Source: Argentina anserina
Taxonomy: Eukaryota; Streptophyta; Magnoliopsida; Rosales; Rosaceae
NCBI RefSeq assembly: GCF_933775445.1
Contig: NC_065872.1
Coordinates: forward strand, 15,252,001-15,316,000
DNA: 64,000 nucleotides
Direction of reading: 5' to 3'
Positions 39,544 to 52,222 of the stretch are shown piece after piece. The translations under genes were made by a program, and so were the position numbers. Within the stretch, counting starts at the first letter, position 1. Each line of letters starts with the position of its first letter. The notes under the pieces were generated by a model that was not told the origin of the DNA, searched no databases, and saw nothing but the letters and a program-made list of their open reading frames with translations.

Positions 39544-42200
39544 TTATGCCCTCATTTGGTGTACTTCAAGTTTGCGCAACGCTGTAATTGCAAGTACCAT
39601 CTGTATGAAGGTTATTCTCGTCACAGGAGAATAAGTGTCAAAATAATCCAAACCCTCCTTTTGCTTATAGCCTTTAATAACAAGTCTAGCCTTGTATTTG
39701 TCTATTGACCCATCAGCTTTTAATTTTTTTTTGAAAATCCACTTGGAAGTCAAAGGCTTACACCCACGTGGCAAATCCACTAATTCCCAAGTGTGATTTT
39801 GCATGATAGAGTCAACCTCACTTTTGATTGCTTCTTTCCACAGAGGACCATCAGTAGAGCTTACTGCCTCTTTGAAGGTACGGGGATCACCTTCAACCAT
39901 ATATGACAGGAAGTCATGTCCATAAGATTTTGCGGTCCTTGCCCTTTTACTTCGTCTAGGTTCAACCTTAGCCTCAGACTTAGATTCAGACTCCGACTCA
40001 GATTCTTGATCCTAAGTATCATCATTTTCGGCTCGGTTGTCTTCACGTGCCCATTTAGAAGAATTAAATTCCTCTCTAGACTTCTGTGGAAATACATTTT
40101 CAAAGAATGATGCATTTCTCGATTCCATTATCGTATCCTTATGGATTTCAGGAATATTAGAATCATGGACTATGAATTGATAAGCCGAACTGTTATGTGC
40201 ATATCTAATAAAGATGCAATCAACCGTTTTAGGCCCATTCTTCACATTTTTAGGTTTAGGAATTTTCACTTTTGCCAAACATCCCCATACTTTTAAGTAT
40301 TTGTAGGATGGTTTTCTCCCTTTCCATAACTCATATGGAGTTTTCTCTTCTTTGTTTTTGGGCACCTTATTTAAAAGGTAATTTGCCGTGAGAATCGCGT
40401 CTCCCCACATGTTGGGTGGCATCCCAGAACTAAGTAGCATAGCATTCATCATATCCTTTAGAGTACGATTTTTGCGTTATGCTACACCATTAGATTGTGG
40501 TGAGTATGGAACAGTCTTTTGATGTATTATCTCATTCTGAGCACAAATCTCAGCAAATGGCGATTCATACTCACCCCCTCGGTCACTTCTTAATGCCTTA
40601 ATTTTCTTGTTGAGTTGGTTCTCAACCTCATTTTTATAGAGAATGAACTTCTCTATAGCCTCACTTTTGCATTTTAGCAAATACACATAGCAATATTTCG
40701 TGCTATCATATATGAAGGTAATAAAGTATTTATTATTCCTCTAGATAACGTTGATTTTAAGTCACACACATCTGTATGAATCAGATCAAGGGGTTCACTG
40801 TTTCTTTCAATACTTTGGAAAGATGATCTAGTCAGTTTTGCCTCTACACAAGTTTTACACTTATGTTTTGAATCAATTTGGAATTTTAGTAAGTGTTCCA
40901 TGTTAATTAACTTTCACAAAGTATTATAATTAACATGTTCTAGTCTACCATGCCATAAAGTGGAAGACTCAATCATGTAGGTGGAAGTAGAAGCTTCATT
41001 CATTTTCTTGATCATAGTCATTACATTCATTTTGATCATCCCACCCGATACATAGCCCTTACCCACAAACATTTCATTCTTGGATAAAACAAGTTTATCA
41101 GACTCTATCACTATGCGGAACCTATGAGAGTTAAGCAGTGCACCAGAAATCAGGTTTTTGCGGATCTCCGGAACATACAAGACATTGTTCAGAGTCAACT
41201 CATTTCCAGAGGTCATATTCAGAATCACCTTTCATTTCCCCTTGATGGCGGAGGTAGCAGAGTTCCCCATGTATAGAATCTCCCCTTCCTCAGATGGTTT
41301 GAAGATGGAGAACATCTTCTTATCAGCACAAACATGCTTGGTGGCTCTAGTGTCCATCCACCATTCCTTGGGATTTGAATCCACCATGTTCATCTCAGAT
41401 ACCATGCAACAGAGGTTCATGTATGCAACATCCTGAGTGACAGCTTCAATCAGGTTTGTCTTCTTCTTTTTATTCCTCTTCGGTTTGTTGCAGTCGACAG
41501 ACTTGTCACCAGTCTTGTCACAGTTGTAGCACTTGCCTTTAAACCTTGGCTTCTTGGAGATGCCTCCTTTCGGCCCCAGCTTGGACTCTTGATACTTGCC
41601 TTTCTTGTTTTTGGAACCTTGACCATGTTCCATCATGTTTTCCTTGACAGAGACGCCATTGATCCATGCTTTCTTTTCGGATCCTCGGTTGTCTTCCTCA
41701 ATGCGAAGCCTAACCTCTAGATCTTTCATGGTCATTTCCTTTCGCTTGTGCTTCAAATAATTCTTGAAGTCCTTCCAAGCAGGTGGTAACTTTTCAATAG
41801 CACATGCCACTTGAAAACTTTCACCTAGATGCATTCCTTCAGCGTGAATCTTTTGCAGGATTAGCTGAATCTCAGAGAATTGTCTCATCACGGTCTTGGA
41901 ATCTACCATTCTATAATCAAGGAAGCGGCCCACGATAAACTTCTTGGCGCCGGCATCCTCGGTCTTATATTTTTTCTCCAAGGATTCTCATAGCTCATTT
42001 GCCGTTCCCATGCTAATGTGCACATTGTACAATGAGTCGGCTAGACCATTCATGATATAATTCCTACATAAGTAGTCAAAATTATTCCATGCATTCACAG
42101 CATCAATCTTTGCTTGATCGCCTTGGTCATCTTCCTTGAACTCAGGAGCATTCTCCGTCAGAAATCTTGTCAGATTCAGAGTGGTCAGATAAAACATCAT
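39544..42200 (-). pseudogene. copia gag-pol remnant, RT truncated
   Basis: Reading leftward on the minus strand: gag of the UBN2 type with a zinc knuckle that has Asp in place of His ([14 protein letters not shown], near 41520); the protease region ([13 protein letters not shown]); GAG-pre-integrase (WHGRLEHVN); integrase core (IHTDVCDL and LRSDRGGEY); and the first part of reverse transcriptase (TWELVDLPRGCKP, then YKARLVIKGYKQKEG). Coding stops near 39544 before the YVDD box, and RNase H is absent. Stops and frame shifts separate the pieces (for example at 41982-41987, about 40904 and about 40470). This is an inactive element. Confidence 0.85.
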
Positions 42201-42450
42201 CTTTTATTGCCACCTCTTGAAATGCAAACCGTTGAACTTCTCAGGCTTTTCCCCATGGGATACTGAGACAGGTACATCGGGAGCAACAAGCACAGTTGGC
42301 ACCAAAGGTCCCTTACTATTTCCAGAATTTTCTCTGTTAGTCATTTTCGGAAACTTAAACACACACACAAGGTGTAAGTTTACTCGAAAGTTTGTAGAAA
42401 AATATCGAATACAAATTATATAAGCAATATCAAATTAAACGTCTTAAGAT

Positions 42451-43475
42451 TGTTAGAAAATCTGTGATATATTGTATATATAATTTAATAAACTGAATTA
42501 TAAATAATTATAAAGCAAAAACTAAACATATAACTCTAATAACGAAGAACATGAAAAGAAATTCAATCAAAATACCAAACGATTGGTAATGGAAGAACTA
42601 GTTGAGACGTGTGTGACATCACACTGTCCTTAAGACGTTTATGCCTCCTCTACCGGTGCAAGGATGCTTGGCGCTTGTCTCCTAGGATACAACGACTAAA
42701 CAATTCTAGGAAGTTGTACTACTAATTAGAACCCTCAACGAACTCGAAAGGTACCTCTTTCTATCACCAGAGAACAGCTAAGAACTTTGAGAGTGGGAGA
42801 GCATATTGTGTTTCGAATGGATGATCTTACAAAGAAAGGATGGTGGCTATTTATACAGTGAGGATTTACAATCAGCAATGAATAAAATGGCTGTTATAGA
42901 AATCAAAATATCATAACATATATGAGTTACTTATGTTACAAGCACAGATTTCAATCTGTTATAATTCTCCATAACACACAATAACATAGTTGTTACAAAA
43001 AAAGAATTTGAACAGTCAAGAGAATTTGAAACGTCCAAAACGAATTTTCGGAAATACAAAAAGAATCTACGTTCTGACCCTCAATTCGGTGTTGCATTCG
43101 TGTTCGCATGTCACACGGGCATACACGAGTTTTCATTGTGACCTGAGATTTGTACCCCCCTGCGCGTGCGCGAGATGGTATAAGGGGGCTTACACACTTT
43201 ACAATCCATACACAATGGATTCTATATAAAGTCTTTTCAACCCTTCTATTTTCTAATGTGGGACAAACACTTTTCCCTCATTCTAAGTAGTCATCTTGGA
43301 GTGACAATTTCTTATTCACACACAAACCAAATTACACAAACAAACATATGATCTTGTAGCCCTCATTATGGAGAACTCAAATCTATGTTCATCTTTGATT
43401 AATTATAAGTTTAACTTAATTTAATTAATCAATTAAATTTTGGTTTTAAATAGTTTATTAACCATTTTTCCAACA
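42451..43475 (-). repeat. Right (5') LTR of the copia element
   Basis: 1025 bp, starts TGTTAGAAAA and ends TTTTTCCAACA on the plus strand. It carries a short extra segment near 43010-43025 relative to the left copy, in which part of a GAATTTGAA motif is doubled. Confidence 0.85.
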
Positions 43476-43600
43476 ACATGGTGGTTATATATCCCTCATT
43501 CTAGATATAAATAGTTATGCACTCATGTGATTTTTTTTTAACAATGGGTTAAAAGGCACAAAATAGAAATGGACATATTAGAATAAGATAGCATAGTATC

Positions 43601-43715
43601 ATTTGGTCTAGTGACATAGTCTCTCCTTGTTAATTGGGAAGTCTTGAGTTCAACTCACAACATACTCGTTACATTGAAAGTTGTTTACCCGATAAATAAA
43701 AAATAAGATAATTCA
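43601..43715 (+). mobile_element. tRNA-derived SINE-like sequence
   Basis: TTTGGTCTAGTGACATAGT resembles a pol III A box region, and GAGTTCAACTC (about 43648-43658) resembles a B box (GGTTCGANTCC-like) at normal tRNA spacing. An A-rich AAATAAAAAATAAG tail follows. The 5' and 3' borders and any duplication are not clear. It is not an intact tRNA: no cloverleaf acceptor stem was seen. Confidence 0.4.
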
Positions 43716-45703
43716 TTAACCATTTGACTCGGTTGTCCATGATAGACAAATTTAAGCCAATCCAGATTCAAGTGAAGCAAATCATATCTGATTTTTCAGA
43801 GCCAAAATCCTCGTCAAACTTGAAGGTAGGTTGTTCTCTCTTTTACCAATTACCATATGAGATAATATATGCGTACTCAACACTGTTATTGTGGCAGCGA
43901 GGTGTATATTGTAATAGTAACGGCTACCAAATAGCGAAACTTGGAGAGTTTGAGCCTTCAAAGCTTTATTTGCCATCTTCAAAATAGAGAACGACGTTGG
44001 CGCATTAGGGTAGCCATCACGCCGATGAGAATCAAATGCTTTGATTCACAAATAAACTTGTGAATAGAGGTGCAACAAGCTGCGTTGAAACCTTATGACT
44101 AGGTTTTGAACTCACTAGCTAGCTAGCAGCCTCTTTAATTAAGATGGCGCGGAGGACCAAGAACGTCTTGCCCTCTACGGCTTAGGAAAAAAAACTTACA
44201 AATATGGCTACAGAAAATTCACAAGAATATGAATCAGAGAGGATAAGGTTTGTATGATTATCAAATTACATGTCCTTGCAAATATGTATAAGCAATAATA
44301 AATGAAAATGTACGTAGCTTTGAGCACGTAGTTTTGGTCATGGGATCTGTGGTATGCCGAACATAAAATTACATGATAATTTAATTAATAGAATTAATGT
44401 ATCACGGGACATGATCATTATTAATAGAAATATGACATAAATTTTATAAGAAGATGAATCAGATCAATAATAATATTTGTATAATTATTAAAGTACATGT
44501 CCTCGCAAACATGTATAATTGTATAAGTAAAAATAAATGAAGAATACGTAGTTTTGAACAAGGACGTGAGAGGGGTCACTTGACCTTGCTCACCTTGTTG
44601 ACAAAGTCCATAACATCTATAGTTTTTTGCTTGTTTGTAAGAGAAAATAGCTCATATGACTCAATTTGCCCCTTCTAAAATCAGTTAAAGAGTTCATGTT
44701 AACCAACTTATGACACCTTAATGTAAGAAATAATTGGGTTTCTTTTGATTCGTTCATCTCATGCACACTTCCTATTGTTTTAATTTTGTTACTCAAGGAA
44801 AATCCTTCATTCTGAAATATGTTCATAAATATATGATTCTTTATCGGTCAATTAATGTAGAGTATTTAAAAACCACTTGATTAATTTTAACTTAATCAAC
44901 TAACTATATGTGTGCAACTTGACCTCTCCTCATCTATTTTTCTAGCTACGCCACTGGTTTTTAGCATGTAGTTTTGGTCACGAAGTCCCCATCATTTCTC
45001 ATATTCATCTAGTGCCTCAGCATATATACCTCTTGCCCCTCTTGGCATCAAAGCTTCCCCACTCTAGTGGATTTTTCTTCTTCTTTGGTACGGCCTCTCT
45101 ACTCTACTGATAGTGCTGCATTTAATTGCCAGGGATATTTAAGGCAATTATTAGGTGGGGATGCTTTGAAAATTCTGTGCCCTATCGTCCTCTGGGCTCT
45201 GGCAGCTGATGACATCACTTTCAGAAGCTACCTACATACTTTTTAGCATAGATTTCCCGGTTCCAGTTCCCATAAGTTTCCCATCGAAAAAGATAAAGAG
45301 CTCCCAAAAGTTGGGATCATTATCACCTCACACTCCAAAAATTTGATCCATTATTTGAAGAGCAACATAATTTGGCACTGTGGGATAAATTAATAGTTGT
45401 ACTTTTATAATTAAGGATTAAATTTAGTTTATTGAGTTATCAGATTGAGATATTTTGATATCAAATTTCATCGTGTTGGTACGTATGTTTTCAATCCAAG
45501 TTCAAATTTGAACTCGGCGCATAGTATGACATATTTTATATTATGCATCCGTTGGAGACTTGGAATCGACATACATACCCTCCCTTTCAAAAAAATAATA
45601 ATATGATTATGTATTAATTATCACATAACTGGATAGGGAGCAAGTGATATCATATTTCCCTATTTGATACCAATTTTATAATTTTGAGACTTGCATAATA
45701 CTA
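43716..45703. other. Intergenic AT-rich region
   Basis: No supported gene. Short open frames at 43724-43987 and 44617-44826 look like chance frames. The 45000-45300 stretch, with TATATACC then a GC-richer segment, could be a transcribed non-coding unit, but I found no convincing hairpin or known microRNA. Confidence 0.35.
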
Positions 45704-45711
45704 GTTGAGAG

Positions 45712-46255
45712 CTATGTAGGACATGTACATTCACTCACGTATCGCGTGTCCGACACGATACGGCCAGACACACATATAATACGTACGGACAAGCGTATTG
45801 TTTTCGGTATTGTTTTCGGATATGTAATGGACATTCAGATAAAAATGCACATGGTGTGATTCGAATTTGAGTTGTCAATGCACATGGGGAACTCCTCACC
45901 ATTTCTACTTAAATGTTTTTGTTAATAGTTATGCACAATTTAATATATATAACAATCTAAATAGTTCTATAGAATATAAATATTTTTTTTAAGTTTATCA
46001 ATATCTTTTTTTATAATGTCAAATTTTCCTCAAAAATCAATATTTTTAGTCATTGGTTTAACTCTTTGTTTAAATATTTTAAATTAAGAAATTATATCAC
46101 TTATGTTTTAATTTTTTTAATATTCATATATAATAAAAATAATAGTTAAGTAACGTGTTTACAATGTGTCAGTATCCAAAAACATTTGATTTGTTGTGTC
46201 CTCGTATCGTATTGTGTCAGATACGGACACAAGTGTACGTATCCTTGCTACTTAG
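45712..46255. mobile_element. hAT MITE, 544 bp, perfect 8-bp TSD
   Basis: The left end reads CTATGTAGGACATGTACATT. The right end in reverse complement reads CTAAGTAGCAAGGATACGTA. The exact 8-mer GTTGAGAG flanks both sides (45704-45711 and 46256-46263). Subterminal CGTATCG and GTGTCCGACACGATACG motifs repeat at both ends in opposite orientation. The interior is AT-rich and non-coding. The ends resemble those of the large element at 58477-63316, so it is probably a deletion derivative or relative mobilised by that family. Confidence 0.82.
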
Positions 46256-46263
46256 GTTGAGAG

Positions 46264-48132
46264 TATATGTATCAAACAAGTCATGTTAAAGTATCTTCTC
46301 AATTGTGGATCAGGTCTAATTCTCTAAATAACAAGAATTTCTACACATGAACTCACGAAGAGATTGCATAATTCGCATTCAATGACCATCCCTCACCGAA
46401 TGACGTATCAGAGTACGTGCTTCATCAAAAAAGCTAATGACAATCAATTATCAAGTGACGTTTGTTTGTAAAACACCTCGTCAATAAATATTCTAACACA
46501 ACCTTCTTTTTTGGTAATGAATATTCTAATATAACCTGGAAACTGATATGATTCAGCATAATGACTAGGGTCATAAACGGCATTGAAGAAAATGATATTT
46601 TATTTTTTATGTGTTTTTTTGGTGAGGGATAATGAGACATTATTCTACCTAAATGGAAAAAAAATGTATTATATTATATTATATGATATTTTTGAGAGAA
46701 AAGGATGGACAAACGAAATGTCCTAATCCATAGAGAGCCCTCAATCCCTTGCTCACTACTCACTGCACTAGGCTTTGTCACTAGTCACCACTACTCACTT
46801 TACTCTCACCTGCCCACACGTTTCCATTGCCCACTTGACAAAGGTTGGCTGCGTCTCTCTCTCCTACCTCGCCTCAATCTATTATCTTTCCGCGCTTTCG
46901 TCATTTATTGACAACGTCGGAGTTGATTCATGGTTTATGAACATGACCGTCACCTATGTAAGGTAAAAACATGACTCTTTCTTTGCCTGGTTTAGCAACA
47001 AAAGTGATGGGTAGGTAAACTGTGTGAACATAACCCACAATGAGACTCATTCTTGGCACGTTTTATGAACAACAACAAATGCTTACACTTACTAGAGAAG
47101 CGAAATGCATACACCATAGTTTGTAATTTACACTTATTTTCCATTTTTTGGAGTCAAATTTCTGATGAAGATACATACTTCATATTGAAAGTGACAAAAT
47201 TAAAGCTAATTAAAAATCATGGAGTGTCAATTGTAAAACGAGAAGTGTAGATTTCACTCCACTTTGATTGCTATGATCATCTTTAGTAATCTTCATTAAC
47301 AATTAATTCAAGCTTTAGAGGAAAAAGTAGTCACTGAGACAATAAATATGATATACAACCAAATCCGAGATGAAATATTTCATTTATTTGGCATTTACTA
47401 CAATAATTTGAAAATAGTTAAAATCCTACATTTTCAAATTATTCGTGAACCGAAAGCGAGTGTCAAATCAATTTATGAAATTACGACGCATCGATTACTC
47501 ACACACGCACCAACGTAACCAAATTTCTAAAAAGACGAGACGATCAGAGGAAGCTTATGATTCCGATATCCCAAATTCCTTCAAAATTCCAATATCCCGG
47601 GTTCCTTCAAATTCCGATATCCCTTTTTGCACCCCCGCACGCATTGCGTTTGATACAAGTGGGTCTAAAAAACACACACACCCATCTATTCACTACTCTC
47701 GTCAAGTAACGTAACCACGCGTCTTTTGTACCCATACCATCTTCGTATTCCGTATGCCCCTCCAAAGTATAATACACGCCAACCAGTACACCCTCCACGT
47801 CACCATCTACCCCCCGCTTTTATCCAACGACCGGCTGCCGTCCCCCATTCTCTCTCTCTCTCTGTCCTAAGCCTCTCCGCTGAGCTGTGCCACACTGTTC
47901 TCTCCGGGGACCCACACACTCTCCCATCGGGCCCCACCTCCTTCCTTCTCTCTCTCAAAAAGTCTCCGCTTCTTCTTCTCCGATATAAAACCAATCCCCA
48001 CCCCCCAAAATCGGAAGCACTTTGTTTTCTTCTCTCTCTCTCTCTCTCCCTCAAATTCTCACCTCCCAAATATTTCGCGATCAAAATTCTAGAAATTTCG
48101 GAACACCTGAGCTGAAACAGCTTTTGAGAGAT
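46264..48132. promoter_or_regulatory. Intergenic region and MAPKKK3 promoter/5' leader
   Basis: No supported gene from 46264 to about 47700; ORFs here are short and featureless. The MAPKKK3 side has CT microsatellites (about 47849-47862 and 48031-48050) and a candidate TATA box, TATAAAA at 47984-47990, about 150 bp before the ATG. CT-rich leaders are common in plant kinase genes. Confidence 0.45.
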
Positions 48133-51100
48133 ATGCCTGCGTGGTGGCAAAGGAAGTCAACGAAGACCAAGACCGAGACGACGCCGGAGAAGTCGCCCAA
48201 CCCTTACAGCAACCGCGGCCTCACGTCGCCGCTGCTCAAGGCCAAGAGGGACCGGAGCTTCGACGAGGCCACTCCACGTGGCTCGCCGAGGGCGGCGGGG
48301 AGCAGGGATTTGGGGACGGTTATTATAAGCGGGCCGTCGTCCGGGTTCTCTGGTTTCGACTCCGACGGCGGCTCCAAAGGACACCCGCTGCCGCGGCCGT
48401 CGGTGTCGTCGCCGCACAGGGCGGGAAATGATCAGGTGGTTGGGTTGGGATCTGCGTCGGGATCGGTTTCGAGTGGGACCTCGTCGGTGTCGAGCTCCGA
48501 CGAGCAGCCGGTTCAGCACGACCCGGGTCCATTTGGGGCTTTCAGGTTAATTTGGATTTTTGGGGCTTTTCGCTGTTTTGATTGGAATTGATTGCAGACA
48601 TGAACAGTCTTTGGGGTAGAGCAGTTGTGAATTTATAGGGAGTTGGTATGTGTCAAAATTGGTAACTTTTTGCTTTCAAATTTGGATTTGGGGGTTTTTT
48701 AATTCACTTACTATATCTGAGTTAGCAAAATTAGTAATTTACTGTCAGAAAAATCAAGTCTTTTGCTTCAGAAATTGGATTGGTTTGCACATGGGGTAAC
48801 ATTGTCAGTTAAATTGTAACTCTCACTTGTTGGTTTATGCTATTTTTACTGATTTTTATATCTGAAGTTTCCATCTTTCTGCGATTTGTATCTTCATTCG
48901 AAAACCATAGTGACACTATTATCTGCATTGCTGAATGTTGTTACTGTGCCAGAGTTAATGGTGAAGCCAAGTTCGGCGCGAGGCCGAGGAGTCCAGGTCC
49001 AGGATCTAGGGGGCCAACTAGCCCAACATCTCCTCTTCATGCGCGTTTGGGAGGTATGAGTTTGGAGTCTCCAAATGGGAAGCCAGACGATGGGAAGAGT
49101 GTATGCCATCCACTTCCTCGCCCTCCCGGCTCTCCTACTAGCCCTACTACTTCCTTGCCCAGCAGAACGGGTAGTGGAGTCAATGAAAGTATAGCCTGTG
49201 CCCTGTCAAAGTGGAAGAAGGGAAGGCTTCTTGGGAGGGGGACTTTTGGTCATGTTTATGTCGGATTCAATAGGTAAGGTTTATTTTTCTATGAGGATCA
49301 TGTATGCTTGATTGATAAGGGCTAATAACCATCTTTACATTACCTGAGATTTAGCAAAACATCTGATCTTTTCCTTATATTTGTTATTACATGATATTCT
49401 TATCCTGAATATAAATTTGCGACTGTGACAGTGAAAGTGGGCAAATGTGTGCAATTAAAGAAGTCAGGCTTATCACCGATGATCAGTCACTAAAAGAATG
49501 TCTTAAGCAACTGAACCAGGTAATGTATCTCTGCATATGTCATGCATAATGCCTTTCCCCCGGTCTCCAAGTTGGTAATAGCTTCTCACTATCTTGATTT
49601 CTCTTTGTTCGCAACAGGAAATAAATTTGCTAAGTCAGCTCTCCCATCCCAACATTGTAAGATATCATGGAAGTGAAATGGTAAGAGTTGTTGTGAACTT
49701 TAGTTTCTGCTTAGAACTAAGGATATTATTATTATTATTATTATTATTTATTGAGTTTGAATATTGATTTCTGCTCAATAGTGACTATGACTACATATTC
49801 TCAGGGTGAAGAGGCACTTTCAGTTTATCTGGAGTATGTCTCCGGTGGCTCAATTCATAAATTGCTTCAAGAATATGGTGCCTTTAAGGAACCTGTCATT
49901 CAAAATTATACTAGACAGATTTTATCTGGTCTGGCCTACTTACACGGCAGAAATACAGTTCATAGGTATGTCGTTTACAGTACCATTAGCATCTTCTCTT
50001 CTTCTTCTTTTTTTTTCGGTCAATCTCATAGGGTGACCATAAGTCTTCAATTGTTTTGTTAATTATAATCTGCGCTCTTACTTTTGTTTTCTTTTTTTGA
50101 AATTTCTTGACTTTGACTTGACTGTTATTATTTTATTATAAATTGTTTTTCTGGCTGGTTTCTTTTCTTTTTATCTTTCATATTATCTTTTAATTATATT
50201 ACTCATCTGTTATCCCTTCATAACTGTTTCACCACTTCCTTGCAGGGACATCAAAGGTGCAAACATATTAGTGGACCCTAATGGTGAAATCAAGTTGGCA
50301 GACTTCGGCATGGCAAAACATGTACGTTTCTTTTATCTTCTGCACAATAAATTCTTAATTAAATTAACAAGGTATCAACTTGACAAGTCAAACATAAATG
50401 TTCCTAGGAAGAGTAAGTGGGATACGTTTAGCTATATTATGCTCCATTTTCAAGTAAAGATGGGGAGGTTATAAAGTAATCATCAGGATGATCATGTGGA
50501 TTTAATATAGGAGAAGTCTGCATGTTTCCTTTCATTCATTTTGTATGTTGATATTGACTAGTTAAGTATAAGAACAGTGTGATTTTTACTTTTACTTCTT
50601 AGTAATCAATAATCATAACTCAAAGCTGGCAAACCTGATGATTTTCTGTTCTGAATTAGATTACAAATTGTGCTTCAATGCTGTCATTCAAAGGAAGCCC
50701 TTACTGGATGGCCCCTGAGGTAATCTTTTCCACATATTTGGTTCTCCCTAATGCATCATCGCTTCCCGCTTTTACCTTCCTTCATATGGTATTATGAGTT
50801 ACCGGTTCAATAAAGTGGGAGTTTCTCATGGTTCATGTAATCTCGTCTTCAGGTTGTAATGAATACAAATGGCTATAGTCTCGCAGTGGATATATGGAGC
50901 TTGGGGTGTACTATTCTTGAAATGGCGACTTCAAAACCTCCATGGAGCCAGTATGAAGGGGTGAGATATACTGTTCAGAATACATCTCTTTACAATTTTA
51001 TTTTCTATCATCAAATTTTTGATGATGCAATGATGGATTCAACAGGTGGCTGCAATATTTAAGATTGGAAACAGCAAAGACATGCCGGATATTCCTGATT

Positions 51101-52222
51101 ATCTTTCCCATGAAGCAAAGAATTTCGTGAGGCTGTGCTTGCAGCGTAATCCATCAGAGCGTCCTACTGCTTCTCAATTGCTAGATCACCCTTTCATTAG
51201 AGAGCAAATGACAACAAGGAGTTCAAATATCAAGCTAACCAAGGATGCGTTTCCATATGCCTTTGATGGAAGCAGGACCCCGGTAAAGCCTTTAGATCTT
51301 GTCTGGTAAAAGTTAAGATAGATTTATGTCTGGGACCACATGTGAAACTGCCTGCGATGAAACCCTCATTTTAACTGTTAAGTCAATGTACATCTTTTCT
51401 ACTCCAACCCTCCATGCTTCTTTGCTCTACATTTAATATGTTGACCTTTCTTACTTAGAGTATGAGCCATTGTAGTGCTGTACTACTCGAGATCACATCT
51501 ATCTTTGTGCTTTAGTTTTTGGTCTTTTTTTATTCCATTAAGAACACATGGGAAAATGTATAGTAGCTACAAAATGTGGGCATATTGTGCTTTAGTTTTT
51601 GGTCTTTTTTTTATTCCATTAAGAACACATGGGAAAATGTATGGTAGCTACAAAATATGGGCATATTGTAATCAGTGCTGACTAGAATGATGTTATATTT
51701 TAGAACATTTTATCAGAACTGGGACATGTCTGACTCAATTTTGTTTATAACTTTTTCTTCCTGAACAGCCAATACTAGAGTTGCATTCAAGCAGAACAAA
51801 CATCACCTTGGGTGATGCAGATCATACAATTAAACCTGCAGTAACAACCTCAACTAGGGCTATACGGAGCCCCAGGTAAAGATACTCTGCTTTTGTATCC
51901 TCGTGTCTTTAATCTATACTACTGAAAGTACTTGACTTTTTATCATTTCCATATATGCAGAGACAATGCAAGAATGATTACATCTTTGCCTGTGTCTCCT
52001 TGTTCAAGCCCTTTACGACAATATGGACCAGCGCACAAGAGCTGTTTTCTTTCTCCTCCTCACCCAACTTATGCCATGATGGGACAGAGTAATTACAATG
52101 TGAATGAGTACTCGTCATACACAACAAGACCAAACATATCATACACTCTCGAACCTTGGCGAGAAAATTTTCTACTTAGACCCCAAACACCAGGTGGATC
52201 ACCAAGAACAAGACCCATTTAA
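48133..52222 (+). CDS. MAPKKK3: MAP kinase kinase kinase 3 (MEKK-type, YODA-related)
   Basis: Eleven exons: 48133-48545, 48953-49273, 49432-49519, 49618-49680, 49805-49965, 50246-50321, 50660-50719, 50853-50960, 51046-51282, 51769-51875, 51961-52222. Phases agree and give 631 residues. The N-terminus MPAWWQRKS is a family signature. A Ser/Pro-rich regulatory region follows (HPLPRP occurs twice), then the kinase domain: [11 protein letters not shown] (P-loop), AIKEV (catalytic Lys), HRDIKGANI (catalytic loop), [16 protein letters not shown] (activation segment) and DIWSLGC. The C-tail has the conserved [20 protein letters not shown] block. It matches Arabidopsis MAPKKK3 (At1g53570) better than YODA: the tail and the short N-terminus both fit. 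The family phosphorylates MKK4/5 and signals in immunity. All catalytic residues are present. Confidence 0.93.
49724..49749. repeat. (ATT)n microsatellite in MAPKKK3 intron 4
   Basis: About eight ATT units just before the 49805 exon, probably length-variable. Confidence 0.85.
51505..51668. repeat. 80-bp tandem duplication in MAPKKK3 intron 9
   Basis: The unit starting TTGTGCTTTAGTTTTTGG occurs at 51505 and again at 51585. The copies differ by one T in a T-run and two substitutions (TATAGTAG/TATGGTAG and ATGTGG/ATATGG), so the duplication is recent. Confidence 0.85.

Larger units (their letters stand above)
38245..43475 (-). mobile_element. Ty1/copia LTR retrotransposon, decayed, coding on minus strand
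   Basis: Two LTRs (38245-39251 and 42451-43475) with TG...CA ends bracket a minus-strand gag-pol remnant. A purine-rich tract (reverse complement GTGGGGAAT) abuts the left LTR, which fits that LTR being the 3' one. The 5-bp flanks (ATTTT on the left, ACATG on the right) do not match. The inner edge of the right LTR shows no obvious initiator-Met primer-binding site. LTR copies differ at many sites, roughly 8% in the first 300 bp compared by eye, so the insertion is old. The element lies between CALS5 and the MAPKKK3 region. Confidence 0.88.

Noticed and set aside
42430..42450. Initiator-Met primer-binding site beside the 5' LTR of the copia element
   Set aside because: The reverse complement begins ATCTTAAGACG and not the usual TGGTATCAGAGC-like sequence.
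43601..43715. Functional tRNA gene
   Set aside because: Boxes are present but no acceptor or anticodon stem forms.
45000..45360. Possible microRNA precursor
   Set aside because: Only a weak imperfect stem can be drawn and no known mature microRNA sequence was recognised.
48157..48532. Arg-rich minus-strand ORFs
   Set aside because: Antisense of GC-rich MAPKKK3 exon 1.
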